Positions 16,564 to 25,086 of a DNA stretch of 64,000 nucleotides are shown piece by piece. This DNA comes from Chryseobacterium panacisoli (lineage in GTDB: Bacteria; Bacteroidota; Bacteroidia; Flavobacteriales; Weeksellaceae), in the NCBI RefSeq assembly GCF_008274625.1, contig NZ_VTRU01000006.1, positions 204,356 through 268,355 of the forward strand. The letters run 5' to 3'. Within the stretch, counting starts at the first letter, position 1. Each line of letters begins with the position of its first letter. The position numbers were made by a program, and so were the translations under genes. The notes under the pieces were generated by a model. That model saw nothing but the letters and a program-made list of their open reading frames with translations. It did not search any database and had not been told where the DNA came from.

Positions 16564-19200
16564 ATGAAAAAAATTCGACTAAGTGTTAAGCTGTTGCTAT
16601 TTTGTTCAATTTTTGGTGCAGGTATAGTATCTGCTCAAAAATATGAGCAAACAATTAAGGATTATGTTAATTCCGCTCAGGGATCGTTCCAGAGAGTTAA
16701 TCCGGAACTGAAAGTATTTAAAGTTATTAACGTAGATCCCTCAAAGAGCTTACATGGGGATGTTGTAGGCATACAGCAAACAATTAACGGAATTCCTGTT
16801 TTCGGAAGTTCTGCCAATGTTTTAATCAGAGACGGAAAAGTTTTAAACTTTGCGGATACCTTTATTAAGAACTATCCTTCTGCTATTAAAGGAAAAGAAA
16901 GTAACAGAAAAGACGCTTTGGTAGCAAATACCATTCAAAAACTGAACGGATTGTCTTCCGTAAAGAATATTGATGGCAAAGAAAGTCCGATAGCAGTGAA
17001 TGCTGTTTATTTTGCAAAAGGAGGAGAATTGATCCTTGGGTATCAGTTTTATGTTGAAGAAAAAGGAACTGGTAACGTATGGAATACCATCGTAAGTACA
17101 GAAGACGGTACTATTTTATACCAGGAAAATACGACTTTATCATGTAGTTTTCACGATGAATCGTTCGACCATCACGCCGGTTCACCGTTACAAAATACTC
17201 AAGCTGTTTTCCCTGCCAACATAGCAGCTGCAAACCTTCAGAATTCAGCAAATTTATTAGTTCCGGATAATGCTTCTTATAATGTTTTTGCATTTCCTAC
17301 GGAAGCACCTACATTTGGAGCCAGAACACTGCTTACAAATCCATGGGATCTGACAGCTTCACCAGAAGGATGGCATTCTGACGGCACCACCCATTACACC
17401 ATAACAAGAGGGAATAATGCATTTGCATACACTGATGAGGCGAATCTCAATACTCCACAATTCTCTCCTGATGGAGGGGCCAGCAGAACATTTGATTTTC
17501 CTTTAGATATAACGGCTGCACATACAACCTATACTTCAGCAGCAGTAACCAATCTGTTCTACAACGCAAATAAAATGCATGATGTATTTTATAAGTTCGG
17601 ATTTACCGAATCTGCCAGAAATTATCAGGTAAATAATTTTGGAAACGGAGGTGCAGGTAACGATCCTGTTCTTGCCGAATCAAGGGATGGCAGCGGTCTA
17701 AATAATGCTAACTTTAATCCAGGAGCTGATGGAACAAGCGGAAGAATGCAGATGTTCCTTTTTTCACCTGCCGGAAATGTAAGATATCTTTATTATAATT
17801 CACCATCCACTTATACTGCCAGAGCTCCAATAGCTACTACTGCGAATTTTGGTCCTCAGATTATGGGTAATCCACCTGTGACGGGAGATCTTGCGCTTTC
17901 AACTCCAGCTGACGCATGTACTGCAGTTACTGCCGGAAGTCTTACTGGAAAGATTGCTGTGGTAAGTGCGGCAGGATGTAATTTTTCTGTTAAAACAAAG
18001 AATTTACAAAATGCAGGAGCAGTAGGAGTTATACAATACCATCCTTCAAGTAATACACCTATAGGATTAGGAGGAACAGATGCAACGATTACAATTCCTA
18101 CAATTATGGTAGGTCTGTCAGAAGGTCAGTTTCTGGTGAATGATCTAACTAACGGTATTGTAGGAAATGCAACATTAAAAACAACCGCAGTTTATAAAGA
18201 TGCGAGTTTAGATAATGGAGTAATCAGCCACGAGTATGGGCACGGTATTTCCAATCGTCTTACCGGAACTGGAAGTTCATGTTTATCTTATATTTCATCT
18301 AATGAGCAGATGGGAGAAGGATGGTCGGATTTCTTCGCTTTGATGATGACAACCAGACCTGGTGATACTTCTACCATGGCAAGAGGTGTAGGGACTTATG
18401 TTTCAGGGGAATCAACTACAGGATTAGGAATAAGACCAGCAAAATACTCACCTGATTTTGCTATCAATGATTATACTTATGGACGTACGAACGGGATGAA
18501 GATAAGCACATCTATCTCCGGAATTCCTATTACAGTGCCGGATGTTCACAGTATCGGGTTTATCTGGGCTTCTATGCTTTGGGATCTTAACTGGAAATAT
18601 GTAGATAAATATGGATATAACAGTAACGTTCTTGCAGATCCGAACAGCGGAAGTGCAAGAGTTTTACAGCTGGTAATGGATGCTCTTAAATTACAGCCAT
18701 GTAATCCTACATTTGTACAGGGGAGAGATGCTATTCTTGCTGCTGACCAGGCCTCTACAGGAGGACAGAATAAATGTATGATCTGGACTACTTTTGCTAA
18801 AAGAGGGTTAGGGGTAAATGCTTCTGCAGGTGCTCTTAACGGCTTGGAATTTGGTGCAAATCAGCCTTTGGCAGACATGAGTGATCAGGTAGAAGACTTT
18901 ACTATTCCTGCGGAATGTGCTACACTAGCCGTAAAAGAAATTAACGATTCTAAAGGAATATCGATCTATCCAAATCCTGTAAGAAATGAATTCACGATAA
19001 AAACTCCATCTGATTTAAAGTTATCAGGAATCACTACAGTTTCTATCTTTGATTTCACAGGAAAGCTGATTTCTAAGGAAGCCATCAATCTTAACAAGCA
19101 GAATATCATCAGTGCAGAAAAACTGATCAATGGTGCTTATATTGTAAAAGTTAGTAACGATTCAATTGATTACTCTCAGAAGATTATTGTTTCTAAATAG
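16564..19200 (+). CDS. Secreted M36 (fungalysin) metalloprotease with PA domain and type IX sorting tail
   Basis: 878 residues. Layout: signal peptide 1-24; propeptide with FTP-like repeats (about 45-200); catalytic domain with zinc motif HEYGH at 556-560 and third ligand E585 in GEGWSD; a PA domain inserted before the zinc motif (about 440-540, GKIAVVSAAGCNFSVKTKN); and a type A type IX secretion signal over the last 80 residues (ISIYPNPVRNEFTI to the end). It is exported across the outer membrane and should degrade external proteins. It stands alone, with 157 bases upstream and a strong terminator after it. It separates the two arms of the pigment cluster and probably has no direct part in it. 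Confidence 0.92.
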   Translation: MKKIRLSVKLLLFCSIFGAGIVSAQKYEQTIKDYVNSAQGSFQRVNPELKVFKVINVDPSKSLHGDVVGIQQTINGIPVFGSSANVLIRDGKVLNFADTFIKNYPSAIKGKESNRKDALVANTIQKLNGLSSVKNIDGKESPIAVNAVYFAKGGELILGYQFYVEEKGTGNVWNTIVSTEDGTILYQENTTLSCSFHDESFDHHAGSPLQNTQAVFPANIAAANLQNSANLLVPDNASYNVFAFPTEAPTFGARTLLTNPWDLTASPEGWHSDGTTHYTITRGNNAFAYTDEANLNTPQFSPDGGASRTFDFPLDITAAHTTYTSAAVTNLFYNANKMHDVFYKFGFTESARNYQVNNFGNGGAGNDPVLAESRDGSGLNNANFNPGADGTSGRMQMFLFSPAGNVRYLYYNSPSTYTARAPIATTANFGPQIMGNPPVTGDLALSTPADACTAVTAGSLTGKIAVVSAAGCNFSVKTKNLQNAGAVGVIQYHPSSNTPIGLGGTDATITIPTIMVGLSEGQFLVNDLTNGIVGNATLKTTAVYKDASLDNGVISHEYGHGISNRLTGTGSSCLSYISSNEQMGEGWSDFFALMMTTRPGDTSTMARGVGTYVSGESTTGLGIRPAKYSPDFAINDYTYGRTNGMKISTSISGIPITVPDVHSIGFIWASMLWDLNWKYVDKYGYNSNVLADPNSGSARVLQLVMDALKLQPCNPTFVQGRDAILAADQASTGGQNKCMIWTTFAKRGLGVNASAGALNGLEFGANQPLADMSDQVEDFTIPAECATLAVKEINDSKGISIYPNPVRNEFTIKTPSDLKLSGITTVSIFDFTGKLISKEAINLNKQNIISAEKLINGAYIVKVSNDSIDYSQKIIVSK

Positions 19201-19225
19201 GAAATTATAATAAATAATTGTGATG

Positions 19226-19254
19226 AGCCTGGAACTTTGTTCCGGGCTTTTTTT
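19226..19254 (+). terminator. Rho-independent terminator of the M36 protease gene
   Basis: A 10-bp stem (AGCCTGGAAC with GTTCCGGGCT, one G-U pair, loop TTT) is followed by a run of seven T. The opposite strand lacks a T-run, so it serves the plus strand only. Confidence 0.88.
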
Positions 19255-20425
19255 ATTTGTTTTCCGGGCTTACTTTATTCAGAAACAGAAAAGAAGTTAC
19301 CCCCGCAATAGCAGAAAGCGTGGTACTTAAGATAAAACTGCCGATGATATATTGCAACAGATTGTTTTTAATCAGTTCAAAGTTTAAATCCTGGCTTAGA
19401 ATATCGCTGTCACCACTTACAAATGGAGCTCCTAAAAATAGAGAAGCCGCAATAATGAAAGGAATAAAAGGTGGAAGACTTACGTTGGAGGCCACAAATG
19501 CAAGGACTTTATTAAGTTTGAAAAGCACAGATAAACTGATGACCAGAAGGGTATGAAATCCCCAGAACGGTGAAAGACCTATAAACACCCCCAGTGCAAT
19601 AGAAAATGCCTTTGTACGGTTGCTTCCGTCACTTTCTAAAACATCTTCCTGGATAAACTTTTTAAAGCTTTTTTTTTTGAAATTATTCACGAAATTTCTC
19701 GGAATAATGTAAAGCAAAGTAATGGTTACCAGAATGGTATTCAGAATACTGATTCTCGTAAAATCTTTAAAAGGCCTGAAATGTGAAACCCGTTCTGCCG
19801 GATCATATAAAACTTTGATCGGAACATTCTTTACAGGAACATGCCTCCATGCAGTCCTTACAATGATTTCTATTTCAAATTCAAACTTAGGAGTGAAATA
19901 TTTCTTTGGAATTCTATGTAAAGGATAAAGCCTGTAGCCAGACTGTGTGTCTTCCAGCTTTATGCCGGTTTCAAACCAGAACCAGAAATTGGAAAAACGG
20001 TTTCCAAAACTGCTTTTCTTGGGAATACCGTCCTGAGACATATTTCTGTTCCCGATCAGAAGAACTTCTTCTTTTTCCTGAAGAAGAGCCTCTACAAACA
20101 CAGGAATATCATCCGGATAATGCTGCCCGTCTGAATCAATGGTGATGGCATAATCATACCCTGATTTCTTTGCTGCTCTAAAACCTGTTTTTAGCCCATT
20201 TCCCTTTCCTTTGTTCTCCGGTAAAGAGATAATCTTGATCTGAGGATATTGGGAAAGAATCTGAGTGGTAGAATCCGTGGAGCCATCATTGACCACAATA
20301 ATACTTTCGGTGTAATTGAGAACGCCGTCAATAACTCTATTCAGAGTCTTTTCATTATTGTAGGTAGGTATTAAAACGCATATCTTCTTTTCAGAAATTG
20401 CATTTTGTACTTCAGCAAGGGACAT
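19253..20425 (-). CDS. GT2 glycosyltransferase fused to a DUF2062 membrane domain
   Basis: 390 residues. The N-terminal half is a GT-A glycosyltransferase: CVLIPTYNNEKTL (16-28), VVNDGSTDST and TIDSDGQHYPDD with the DxD-type metal site. The C-terminal part (about 215-385) matches DUF2062, with GLSPFWGFHTLLV and several membrane helices. This two-domain form is common in aryl-polyene clusters. The sugar donor and acceptor are unknown; flexirubins are not known to be glycosylated, so a lipid-carrier or anchoring role is possible. It is the last gene of the long minus-strand operon, 4 bases after the stop of its upstream neighbour. Confidence 0.85.
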   Translation of the reverse strand: MSLAEVQNAISEKKICVLIPTYNNEKTLNRVIDGVLNYTESIIVVNDGSTDSTTQILSQYPQIKIISLPENKGKGNGLKTGFRAAKKSGYDYAITIDSDGQHYPDDIPVFVEALLQEKEEVLLIGNRNMSQDGIPKKSSFGNRFSNFWFWFETGIKLEDTQSGYRLYPLHRIPKKYFTPKFEFEIEIIVRTAWRHVPVKNVPIKVLYDPAERVSHFRPFKDFTRISILNTILVTITLLYIIPRNFVNNFKKKSFKKFIQEDVLESDGSNRTKAFSIALGVFIGLSPFWGFHTLLVISLSVLFKLNKVLAFVASNVSLPPFIPFIIAASLFLGAPFVSGDSDILSQDLNFELIKNNLLQYIIGSFILSTTLSAIAGVTSFLFLNKVSPENK

Positions 20426-20429
20426 TATT

Positions 20430-20906
20430 TTATTTTAAACTGGCTCTTTCAGCCTCTGTAATGGTTTTAGACTGCATTGCAAACTTTTTGATGTAGCCCT
20501 TTAATGCTGCATTCTGTTTGCTGTAATTATTCAGAAGGAATGCTTTATCATCCTTCAGGCTTCCGCGATATCCAACAATTTTAGGAATGTTTTCCTGAAC
20601 ACTCATTCTGATCAGACGAAGTTCCGCATTGCTGGGATTACTTTTGATAACAGCTTCAAGACTTGTGGCGCCGGTTTTTACCAGTGATTTTCTGTTAGTT
20701 TTGGTAATTTTTGCTTCCATAATCTTCGCTGCCGCTTTATAGCCTACGGTCACAGCATCAGAACCGGATTGTTTTTCCGCAGTTTCAATGAAGCTTTGTG
20801 TATTACTGTTAGACTCGTTGGCTTTAGCATAGCTGTTTCTCAGCGTTTCAAGGTCAGACTGAAAGAAAAAAACAAATGCTGTTATGAAGGATAAGATAAG
20901 ATTCAT
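20430..20906 (-). CDS. Small secreted or anchored protein of the pigment cluster
   Basis: 158 residues with an N-terminal hydrophobic segment (MNLILSFITAFVFFFQ) and a helical, Lys/Ala-rich remainder. I do not recognise a characterised domain. Its start overlaps the stop of the dehydratase gene (ATGA), so it is translationally coupled to it. The position suggests a periplasmic accessory function for export or anchoring; this is inference. Confidence 0.65.
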   Translation of the reverse strand: MNLILSFITAFVFFFQSDLETLRNSYAKANESNSNTQSFIETAEKQSGSDAVTVGYKAAAKIMEAKITKTNRKSLVKTGATSLEAVIKSNPSNAELRLIRMSVQENIPKIVGYRGSLKDDKAFLLNNYSKQNAALKGYIKKFAMQSKTITEAERASLK

Positions 20907-21283
20907 GACGATAATTTTTTATAGCTTACAGACAATTTTAATGCAATAGTCTCGCCAAAAGAAGTGATGTTTTTTACTTTCACATCATCTTCACTTTCGT
21001 TAATATCCAGCTGGAGTTGTAAGTCAGGGGTCTCAAAAGGATTGATGATCGCCATGAATTTTACATTGGATGCTGTTTTTAAGAATAATTTTGAACCTGT
21101 AAATTCCTCGGTGAGTTCTTTAATGATCTGCATCATACAAACACCGGGAGTTACCGGATTTCCAGGGAAGTGTCCTTTGAAAATATCGTGGTCTTTATTA
21201 AGATGGATGTGAGCAGTAAACTTTCCGTCTTCTGCTTTCTCATGGGATGTTAGCGTATAAAAGTCTGTAAGAATGGTTTGCAT
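20903..21283 (-). CDS. FabA/FabZ-like hotdog dehydratase (ApeI-like), His-type subunit
   Basis: 126 residues, a single hotdog domain. The dehydratase hallmark is present as FKGHFPGNPVTPGVCMMQ, whose His corresponds to the catalytic His of FabA/FabZ. At the position of the partner acidic residue (the E in FabZ GVLxxEAxAQ) the sequence has Q. It resembles ApeI of aryl-polyene clusters, which works with a second hotdog subunit. The expected reaction is dehydration of 3-hydroxyacyl-ACP to the 2-enoyl form. The missing acid may come from the products of 32907-33350 or 33358-33789, which have the Glu but lack GHFP. Confidence 0.82.
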   Translation of the reverse strand: MQTILTDFYTLTSHEKAEDGKFTAHIHLNKDHDIFKGHFPGNPVTPGVCMMQIIKELTEEFTGSKLFLKTASNVKFMAIINPFETPDLQLQLDINESEDDVKVKNITSFGETIALKLSVSYKKLSS

Positions 21284-21287
21284 GATC

Positions 21288-21887
21288 TTATTTTTTAAGA
21301 TTAAATGTGTAATATACTCCCGCCTGGAATGTTACGTTGGTATTGTCGTTATTAATATGTACAAAACCTTTTTTAATTCTGGCTTCAACCCCTATATTTT
21401 TTGTAATATCATAACCTGCCCCAAATAATAGTCCCAAATCTACATCAATAGGAGATTCGATCTCTTTATGATCTGTAAGAAGTTCCAAAGTAGGACCAAA
21501 ATGAATATTAAACTTATCAAAATAGAATTTATTCACTACTGCTCCTCCCACATAAGAAAGAGTAACTGTTTTAGAAGAAACGGCTGGATTTTGGCTTTCA
21601 AATTTTGCTCCCTGGCGTGTATAATAAATTTCCGGTTGAAGAGCGTAGAATTTTGCAAATCGGATGTTTGCCTGGAAACCTATATAAAAATCTACTTTTG
21701 ATTTGATGTCGTAAGCATTGGTTCCATAGTGATAGCCCTGATTATCATTATAATAAAAGGATTCATATGCAGGTCCGTCAGATATATGTGAAATATTCGC
21801 ACCCACTCTGATTCCCGGATTGAAAGTTACCTGGGCAAAAGATAAACCGGTGAAAAGTGCAAAAAATAAGAAATATATTTTTTTCAT
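21288..21887 (-). CDS. Outer membrane beta-barrel protein (porin family)
   Basis: 199 residues with a signal peptide (MKKIYFLFFALFTGLSFA). Alternating hydrophobic and polar strands (YALQPEIYYTRQGAKFE, LGLLFGAGYDITKNIGVEAR) end in an aromatic-containing strand FQAGVYYTFNLKK, typical of small 8-strand barrels of the OMP_b-brl_2 type. It sits inside the pigment operon, 4 bases from the dehydratase gene and 7 from the lipoprotein gene. A role in placing or holding the pigment in the outer membrane is an inference from context. Confidence 0.75.
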   Translation of the reverse strand: MKKIYFLFFALFTGLSFAQVTFNPGIRVGANISHISDGPAYESFYYNDNQGYHYGTNAYDIKSKVDFYIGFQANIRFAKFYALQPEIYYTRQGAKFESQNPAVSSKTVTLSYVGGAVVNKFYFDKFNIHFGPTLELLTDHKEIESPIDVDLGLLFGAGYDITKNIGVEARIKKGFVHINNDNTNVTFQAGVYYTFNLKK

Positions 21888-21894
21888 GTGAAAT

Positions 21895-22530
21895 TTATTC
21901 CGTTTCGGTTATTTGAAATAGTTTTATGTTGATCTTAAAGTCTTTGTGTTGTAGGTTTAAGCTGTCCGCGAAGATAGTTTTTTTTGCATCAAAAGTAAAA
22001 TCGATTTTTTCCTTATTATTTTTCGTGTAAATGATCTGTTTTAGTAAGTTGTTTTCTTTGCTGAAGAATAAATAATATTTTTTATTCTCAATTTTTGAAA
22101 GGTAGATTTTAGCATTATTACTTTCAAAACTTTCGCTCACAGGATACTCTCTTTTCAGAAGCTGCTGAAAGTCATTCTTCAGAAAATTGATCACTATTTT
22201 TTTATCCAGATCAGGAAGGACGTAATTTAGCTTGAAATTATCATCAGAAATCTCAAAATCAATCAGTTTATTCCCGAAGTCTGATGTTAAAGCCACGCGG
22301 TGTGTCGTTTCATTCAGTTTTTTGATAATAAGAATTCCGCTCACATGGTTTTTATAGATGTCCATCTGGCATTTGTATACATAATCTTCGCCTGAAGAAA
22401 AGTATAAGTTTTCGACCATCTTTTCAGAAGAGGGAACAGGTTTAGCTTCTGTTAACTTGTACGTTTTACAGGAAACAGCCAGTACCAGAATCAGGCTATA
22501 AAGTAAACTCTGACGCAGGAATTGAAGCAT
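21895..22530 (-). CDS. Putative lipoprotein of the pigment operon
   Basis: 211 residues from the ATG at 22530; a TTG at 22554 would add eight residues but puts the signal peptide in the wrong place. The lipobox LAVSC follows MLQFLRQSLLYSLILV. The mature part is beta-rich with many Lys and Asp and resembles LolB-like or DUF4292-type lipoproteins, but I cannot assign a family with certainty. It overlaps the end of the LolA-like gene by 35 bases. Next to a LolA-like carrier, an acceptor role (LolB analogue) for a hydrophobic cargo is plausible. Confidence 0.65.
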   Translation of the reverse strand: MLQFLRQSLLYSLILVLAVSCKTYKLTEAKPVPSSEKMVENLYFSSGEDYVYKCQMDIYKNHVSGILIIKKLNETTHRVALTSDFGNKLIDFEISDDNFKLNYVLPDLDKKIVINFLKNDFQQLLKREYPVSESFESNNAKIYLSKIENKKYYLFFSKENNLLKQIIYTKNNKEKIDFTFDAKKTIFADSLNLQHKDFKINIKLFQITETE

Positions 22531-23122
22531 TGATTTTTGTATTTTTGAAAACAATATTCGTAGTATCTCCGGAAGCCTCGGTCATATTCACCTGGGAAAC
22601 CGTTGATTGGTTCTTCAGGAAATACAGCTCGATCTGTTTGATGTATTTCAACAATTGAGATGTTTTAGGAACAAACTTCGCCACATTGTAATTCCCATTT
22701 TTAAAATACGTTACCGTAAATTCAGGATCATTGAACATCGTTCCGTTTGAGCTTCCTACAATCAGCTTATTTATTTTTTCAAATGTTTTACTCTTGGCAT
22801 CTACAGACGATTTTTTTCCCTGATCATTGATGAAAATCTTATTGCTTTTAAAAACAATACTGTACTGATACGGTTTTGTATACTTCCAGCTCAGCATATT
22901 AGGAGTCTGCAATGACATCTTCCCATAGGTAACAATGCTTTTATCCAGAAAGTCCATTTTTTTCGTTTGGGTAAAATCACTCTGCAAGGTTTTAATTTCT
23001 TTCGTATCCGAAGAAACCTTCGATACAAATGCTTTGGCTTCAGCTCCTGACATAGCCGTGTTTTGGGCAAAAAAGAAACCGGAAACCAGTAAGAATGCTC
23101 CGAAAACAATATTTTTAATCAT
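22496..23122 (-). CDS. LolA-like outer membrane lipoprotein carrier
   Basis: 208 residues with a signal peptide (MIKNIVFGAFLLVSGFFFA). The body follows the LolA pattern: LQSDFTQTKKMDFLDKSI near 45-62, then GKMSLQTPNMLSWKYTKP, the hydrophobic-cavity strand pattern. LolA-like genes accompany aryl-polyene exporters. Here it probably shuttles the lipid-like pigment through the periplasm, from the MMPL exporter to the outer membrane. It overlaps the deacetylase stop by 8 bases. Confidence 0.85.
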   Translation of the reverse strand: MIKNIVFGAFLLVSGFFFAQNTAMSGAEAKAFVSKVSSDTKEIKTLQSDFTQTKKMDFLDKSIVTYGKMSLQTPNMLSWKYTKPYQYSIVFKSNKIFINDQGKKSSVDAKSKTFEKINKLIVGSSNGTMFNDPEFTVTYFKNGNYNVAKFVPKTSQLLKYIKQIELYFLKNQSTVSQVNMTEASGDTTNIVFKNTKINASIPASEFTL

Positions 23123-23870
23123 TTTTATTTGAATTTATCACTGTATCAACAGTAAAGGTTGAATATTTTTTGTCCTCCAAAAATACTAATAAATCTGCCA
23201 GCACACGATAGGTCTTTTCTGATGTATCGTGGAGCAGGATAATACTTCCTTTTTTCAAGCCTTTACTGACTCTGCTGTAGATTTTCTTTTCATCATCAAT
23301 GATGGTGTCTAAAGACCGGACATTCCACCCGATGCTTACTTTCTGGGTTCTTTTGATCGCTTTTGCAATATTAGGATTCGTCACTCCGAAAGGCGGTCTG
23401 TAGAGAGAGGTGCTGGTATTTCCAACATTCTTCATAACTGCATCACATTTTTCAATTTCTTCAATCATTTTTGAAGTAGATAAAAATCCTGTGGAATTGG
23501 AATGTGACAACGTATGATTTCCAATAATATGACCTTCTGTAATGATTCTCTGAAACGTTTCCGGATATTTTTCAATCTGCTTTCCAATACAGAAGAAGGT
23601 GGCTTTTACCTGATGTTCTTTAAGCAAGTCTAAAAACTTTGGCGTAAACTCGGTTGGACCGTCATCAAAAGTAAGGGCAACTTCTTTGGTCTTTGTGCGT
23701 TTATGAGTAATACTGTTGACAAAATATCCCAGTTCAATGTCAAATGAGCCCCAAACCACCAATGCAGAAAATGCAAAAAAACAAAACAGATACACCCAAA
23801 AACTTCCGTGGAATGCATAAATAAAAACATTACAGAAGAGATAGAACAGGATGAAGGGGTAGTGTTTCAT
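23115..23870 (-). CDS. Polysaccharide deacetylase family protein (NodB domain)
   Basis: 251 residues. One or two N-terminal membrane segments (5-40) precede a NodB domain with VALTFDDGP (D69, D70) and the zinc motif GNHTLSHS, plus RPPFG and ILLHDT. All canonical catalytic motifs are visible, so it should be an active carbohydrate esterase/deacetylase anchored in the inner membrane and facing the periplasm. Its substrate in a pigment cluster is unclear. Confidence 0.87.
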   Translation of the reverse strand: MKHYPFILFYLFCNVFIYAFHGSFWVYLFCFFAFSALVVWGSFDIELGYFVNSITHKRTKTKEVALTFDDGPTEFTPKFLDLLKEHQVKATFFCIGKQIEKYPETFQRIITEGHIIGNHTLSHSNSTGFLSTSKMIEEIEKCDAVMKNVGNTSTSLYRPPFGVTNPNIAKAIKRTQKVSIGWNVRSLDTIIDDEKKIYSRVSKGLKKGSIILLHDTSEKTYRVLADLLVFLEDKKYSTFTVDTVINSNKND

Positions 23871-23944
23871 TGCTGAGGTTTATTTATATTGAACTTGTTA
23901 TTATGAGTTGTATGGTCATAATGTTTATTGTATACCATTGCCAC

Positions 23945-23995
23945 TCCGCAGAAGACTAGACTAATCTAGATTCCACGCTTCGCTCTGAATGACAA
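23945..23995. repeat. Remnant of a dispersed repeat between pigment operon genes
   Basis: The 154-base gap between the deacetylase and chain-length-factor-like genes holds CTAGATTCCACGCTTCGCTCTGAATGAC split over 23964-23992, preceded by the related word AGACTAGACTAATCTAG. This resembles short intergenic repeats common in Bacteroidota. No second copy is seen in this window, so the repeat call rests on resemblance only. Confidence 0.35.
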
Positions 23996-24024
23996 ACAGA
24001 CTGTATAATTTTCAATTTCAACAA

Positions 24025-25086
24025 TTATGCCTTTTCCAATAATACCAAGCTGTGATCATTACCTGCCAGGTGATTGTAAAGAAGTATATTTTTCACACTT
24101 TCCTTTTTCTCAGAATTGATCATCATAATTTCCGGGATCTGCTGTTCCTTAAGGATATGACAGGCCATAAATGTTGAAAAACCGCTGGCTGTATTGAATT
24201 CTCCACTCAAATGTTTGTAATAAAGCAAAGATGAGTCCGGAAACACGTCCATTGCTTTGGTATAATAAACATTAGAATCTGCATCTCCGCTGAATCCTAA
24301 GATAACAGCATCAATATCATGAGCTGAAAGATTGTTTTGAGTTAAGAAATTTTGGATAAAATCCTGCACTTCATTCAACTCTACTTTGTTACTGATACTA
24401 ATGTTTTTAAGTTTTGCATATGTACTTTCAGTCTTATTTTTTCCTACAACAAAGAAGCTGGCGCCTTCACCCCAAACCACTCCATTGGTAGTGGACTTTA
24501 GGTAGTCAACGGGAAGATCTGTTTCTTTTTTAATCGTATTATTTAAACAGTAAAGCTCCATTGTTCTGTTTGTCTGTTCGTCTGTAGAACCCACAAGCAC
24601 ATTTTCTGCTTCTCCGTCATTGATCTGAAGCTGAGCATCCAATAATGAAAATTCCAGTGAAGAAGAAGTATTTACATAGGTAAAATTATAAGCATGACAT
24701 TGTAGTCCCAGAGCAACCTGCCCTGCTACCGTGTTGTGAGTAGACTGAATAAAAAAGGTAGGCGTAAGGAACTCTTCATGATTGTCTATTACATTTTTCA
24801 GAAACTTTTCAGAATCCTGGGAGCAGCCCATTCCGGTTCCTACAATAATGGCATCCGGCTGTTCGATACCTGCTTCTTTTAAAGCATAATGTGAAGCTAC
24901 AGAACTCATTTTTACCGTTTTGGACATTCTTCTGATCATGGCTGGTGGAATGAACTCTTTATAGTTAGGTTCTATCGCTTTGATGATATTTGAAGAACTC
25001 TCAGGGGTAAGGTTCTGAAGGATATTTTCGTTTAAAGTGTCCTGAACGGAGATACAGGATGCACTGTTGATGTATACTGTACTCAT
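24025..25086 (-). CDS. Ketosynthase-like chain length factor (catalytically inactive)
   Basis: 353 residues with the thiolase/KS fold (AIIVGTGMGCSQDSEKFL, TFFIQSTHNTVAGQVAL). The active cysteine is absent: the nucleophile position reads VNTSSSLEFS. The two catalytic His are also missing (LGFSGDADSN instead of NxHGT; KHLSGEFNTASG instead of GHxxAA). This is the pattern of chain length factors that pair with an active KS, such as ApeC with ApeO. Its start overlaps the stop of the active KS gene at 25083 (ATGA), so equal amounts of the two subunits are expected. Confidence 0.85.
   Translation of the reverse strand: MSTVYINSASCISVQDTLNENILQNLTPESSSNIIKAIEPNYKEFIPPAMIRRMSKTVKMSSVASHYALKEAGIEQPDAIIVGTGMGCSQDSEKFLKNVIDNHEEFLTPTFFIQSTHNTVAGQVALGLQCHAYNFTYVNTSSSLEFSLLDAQLQINDGEAENVLVGSTDEQTNRTMELYCLNNTIKKETDLPVDYLKSTTNGVVWGEGASFFVVGKNKTESTYAKLKNISISNKVELNEVQDFIQNFLTQNNLSAHDIDAVILGFSGDADSNVYYTKAMDVFPDSSLLYYKHLSGEFNTASGFSTFMACHILKEQQIPEIMMINSEKKESVKNILLYNHLAGNDHSLVLLEKA

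Noticed and set aside
22531..22554. Longer start of the pigment-operon lipoprotein gene
   Set aside because: It begins with TTG and displaces the lipoprotein signal; the ATG at 22530 is better.
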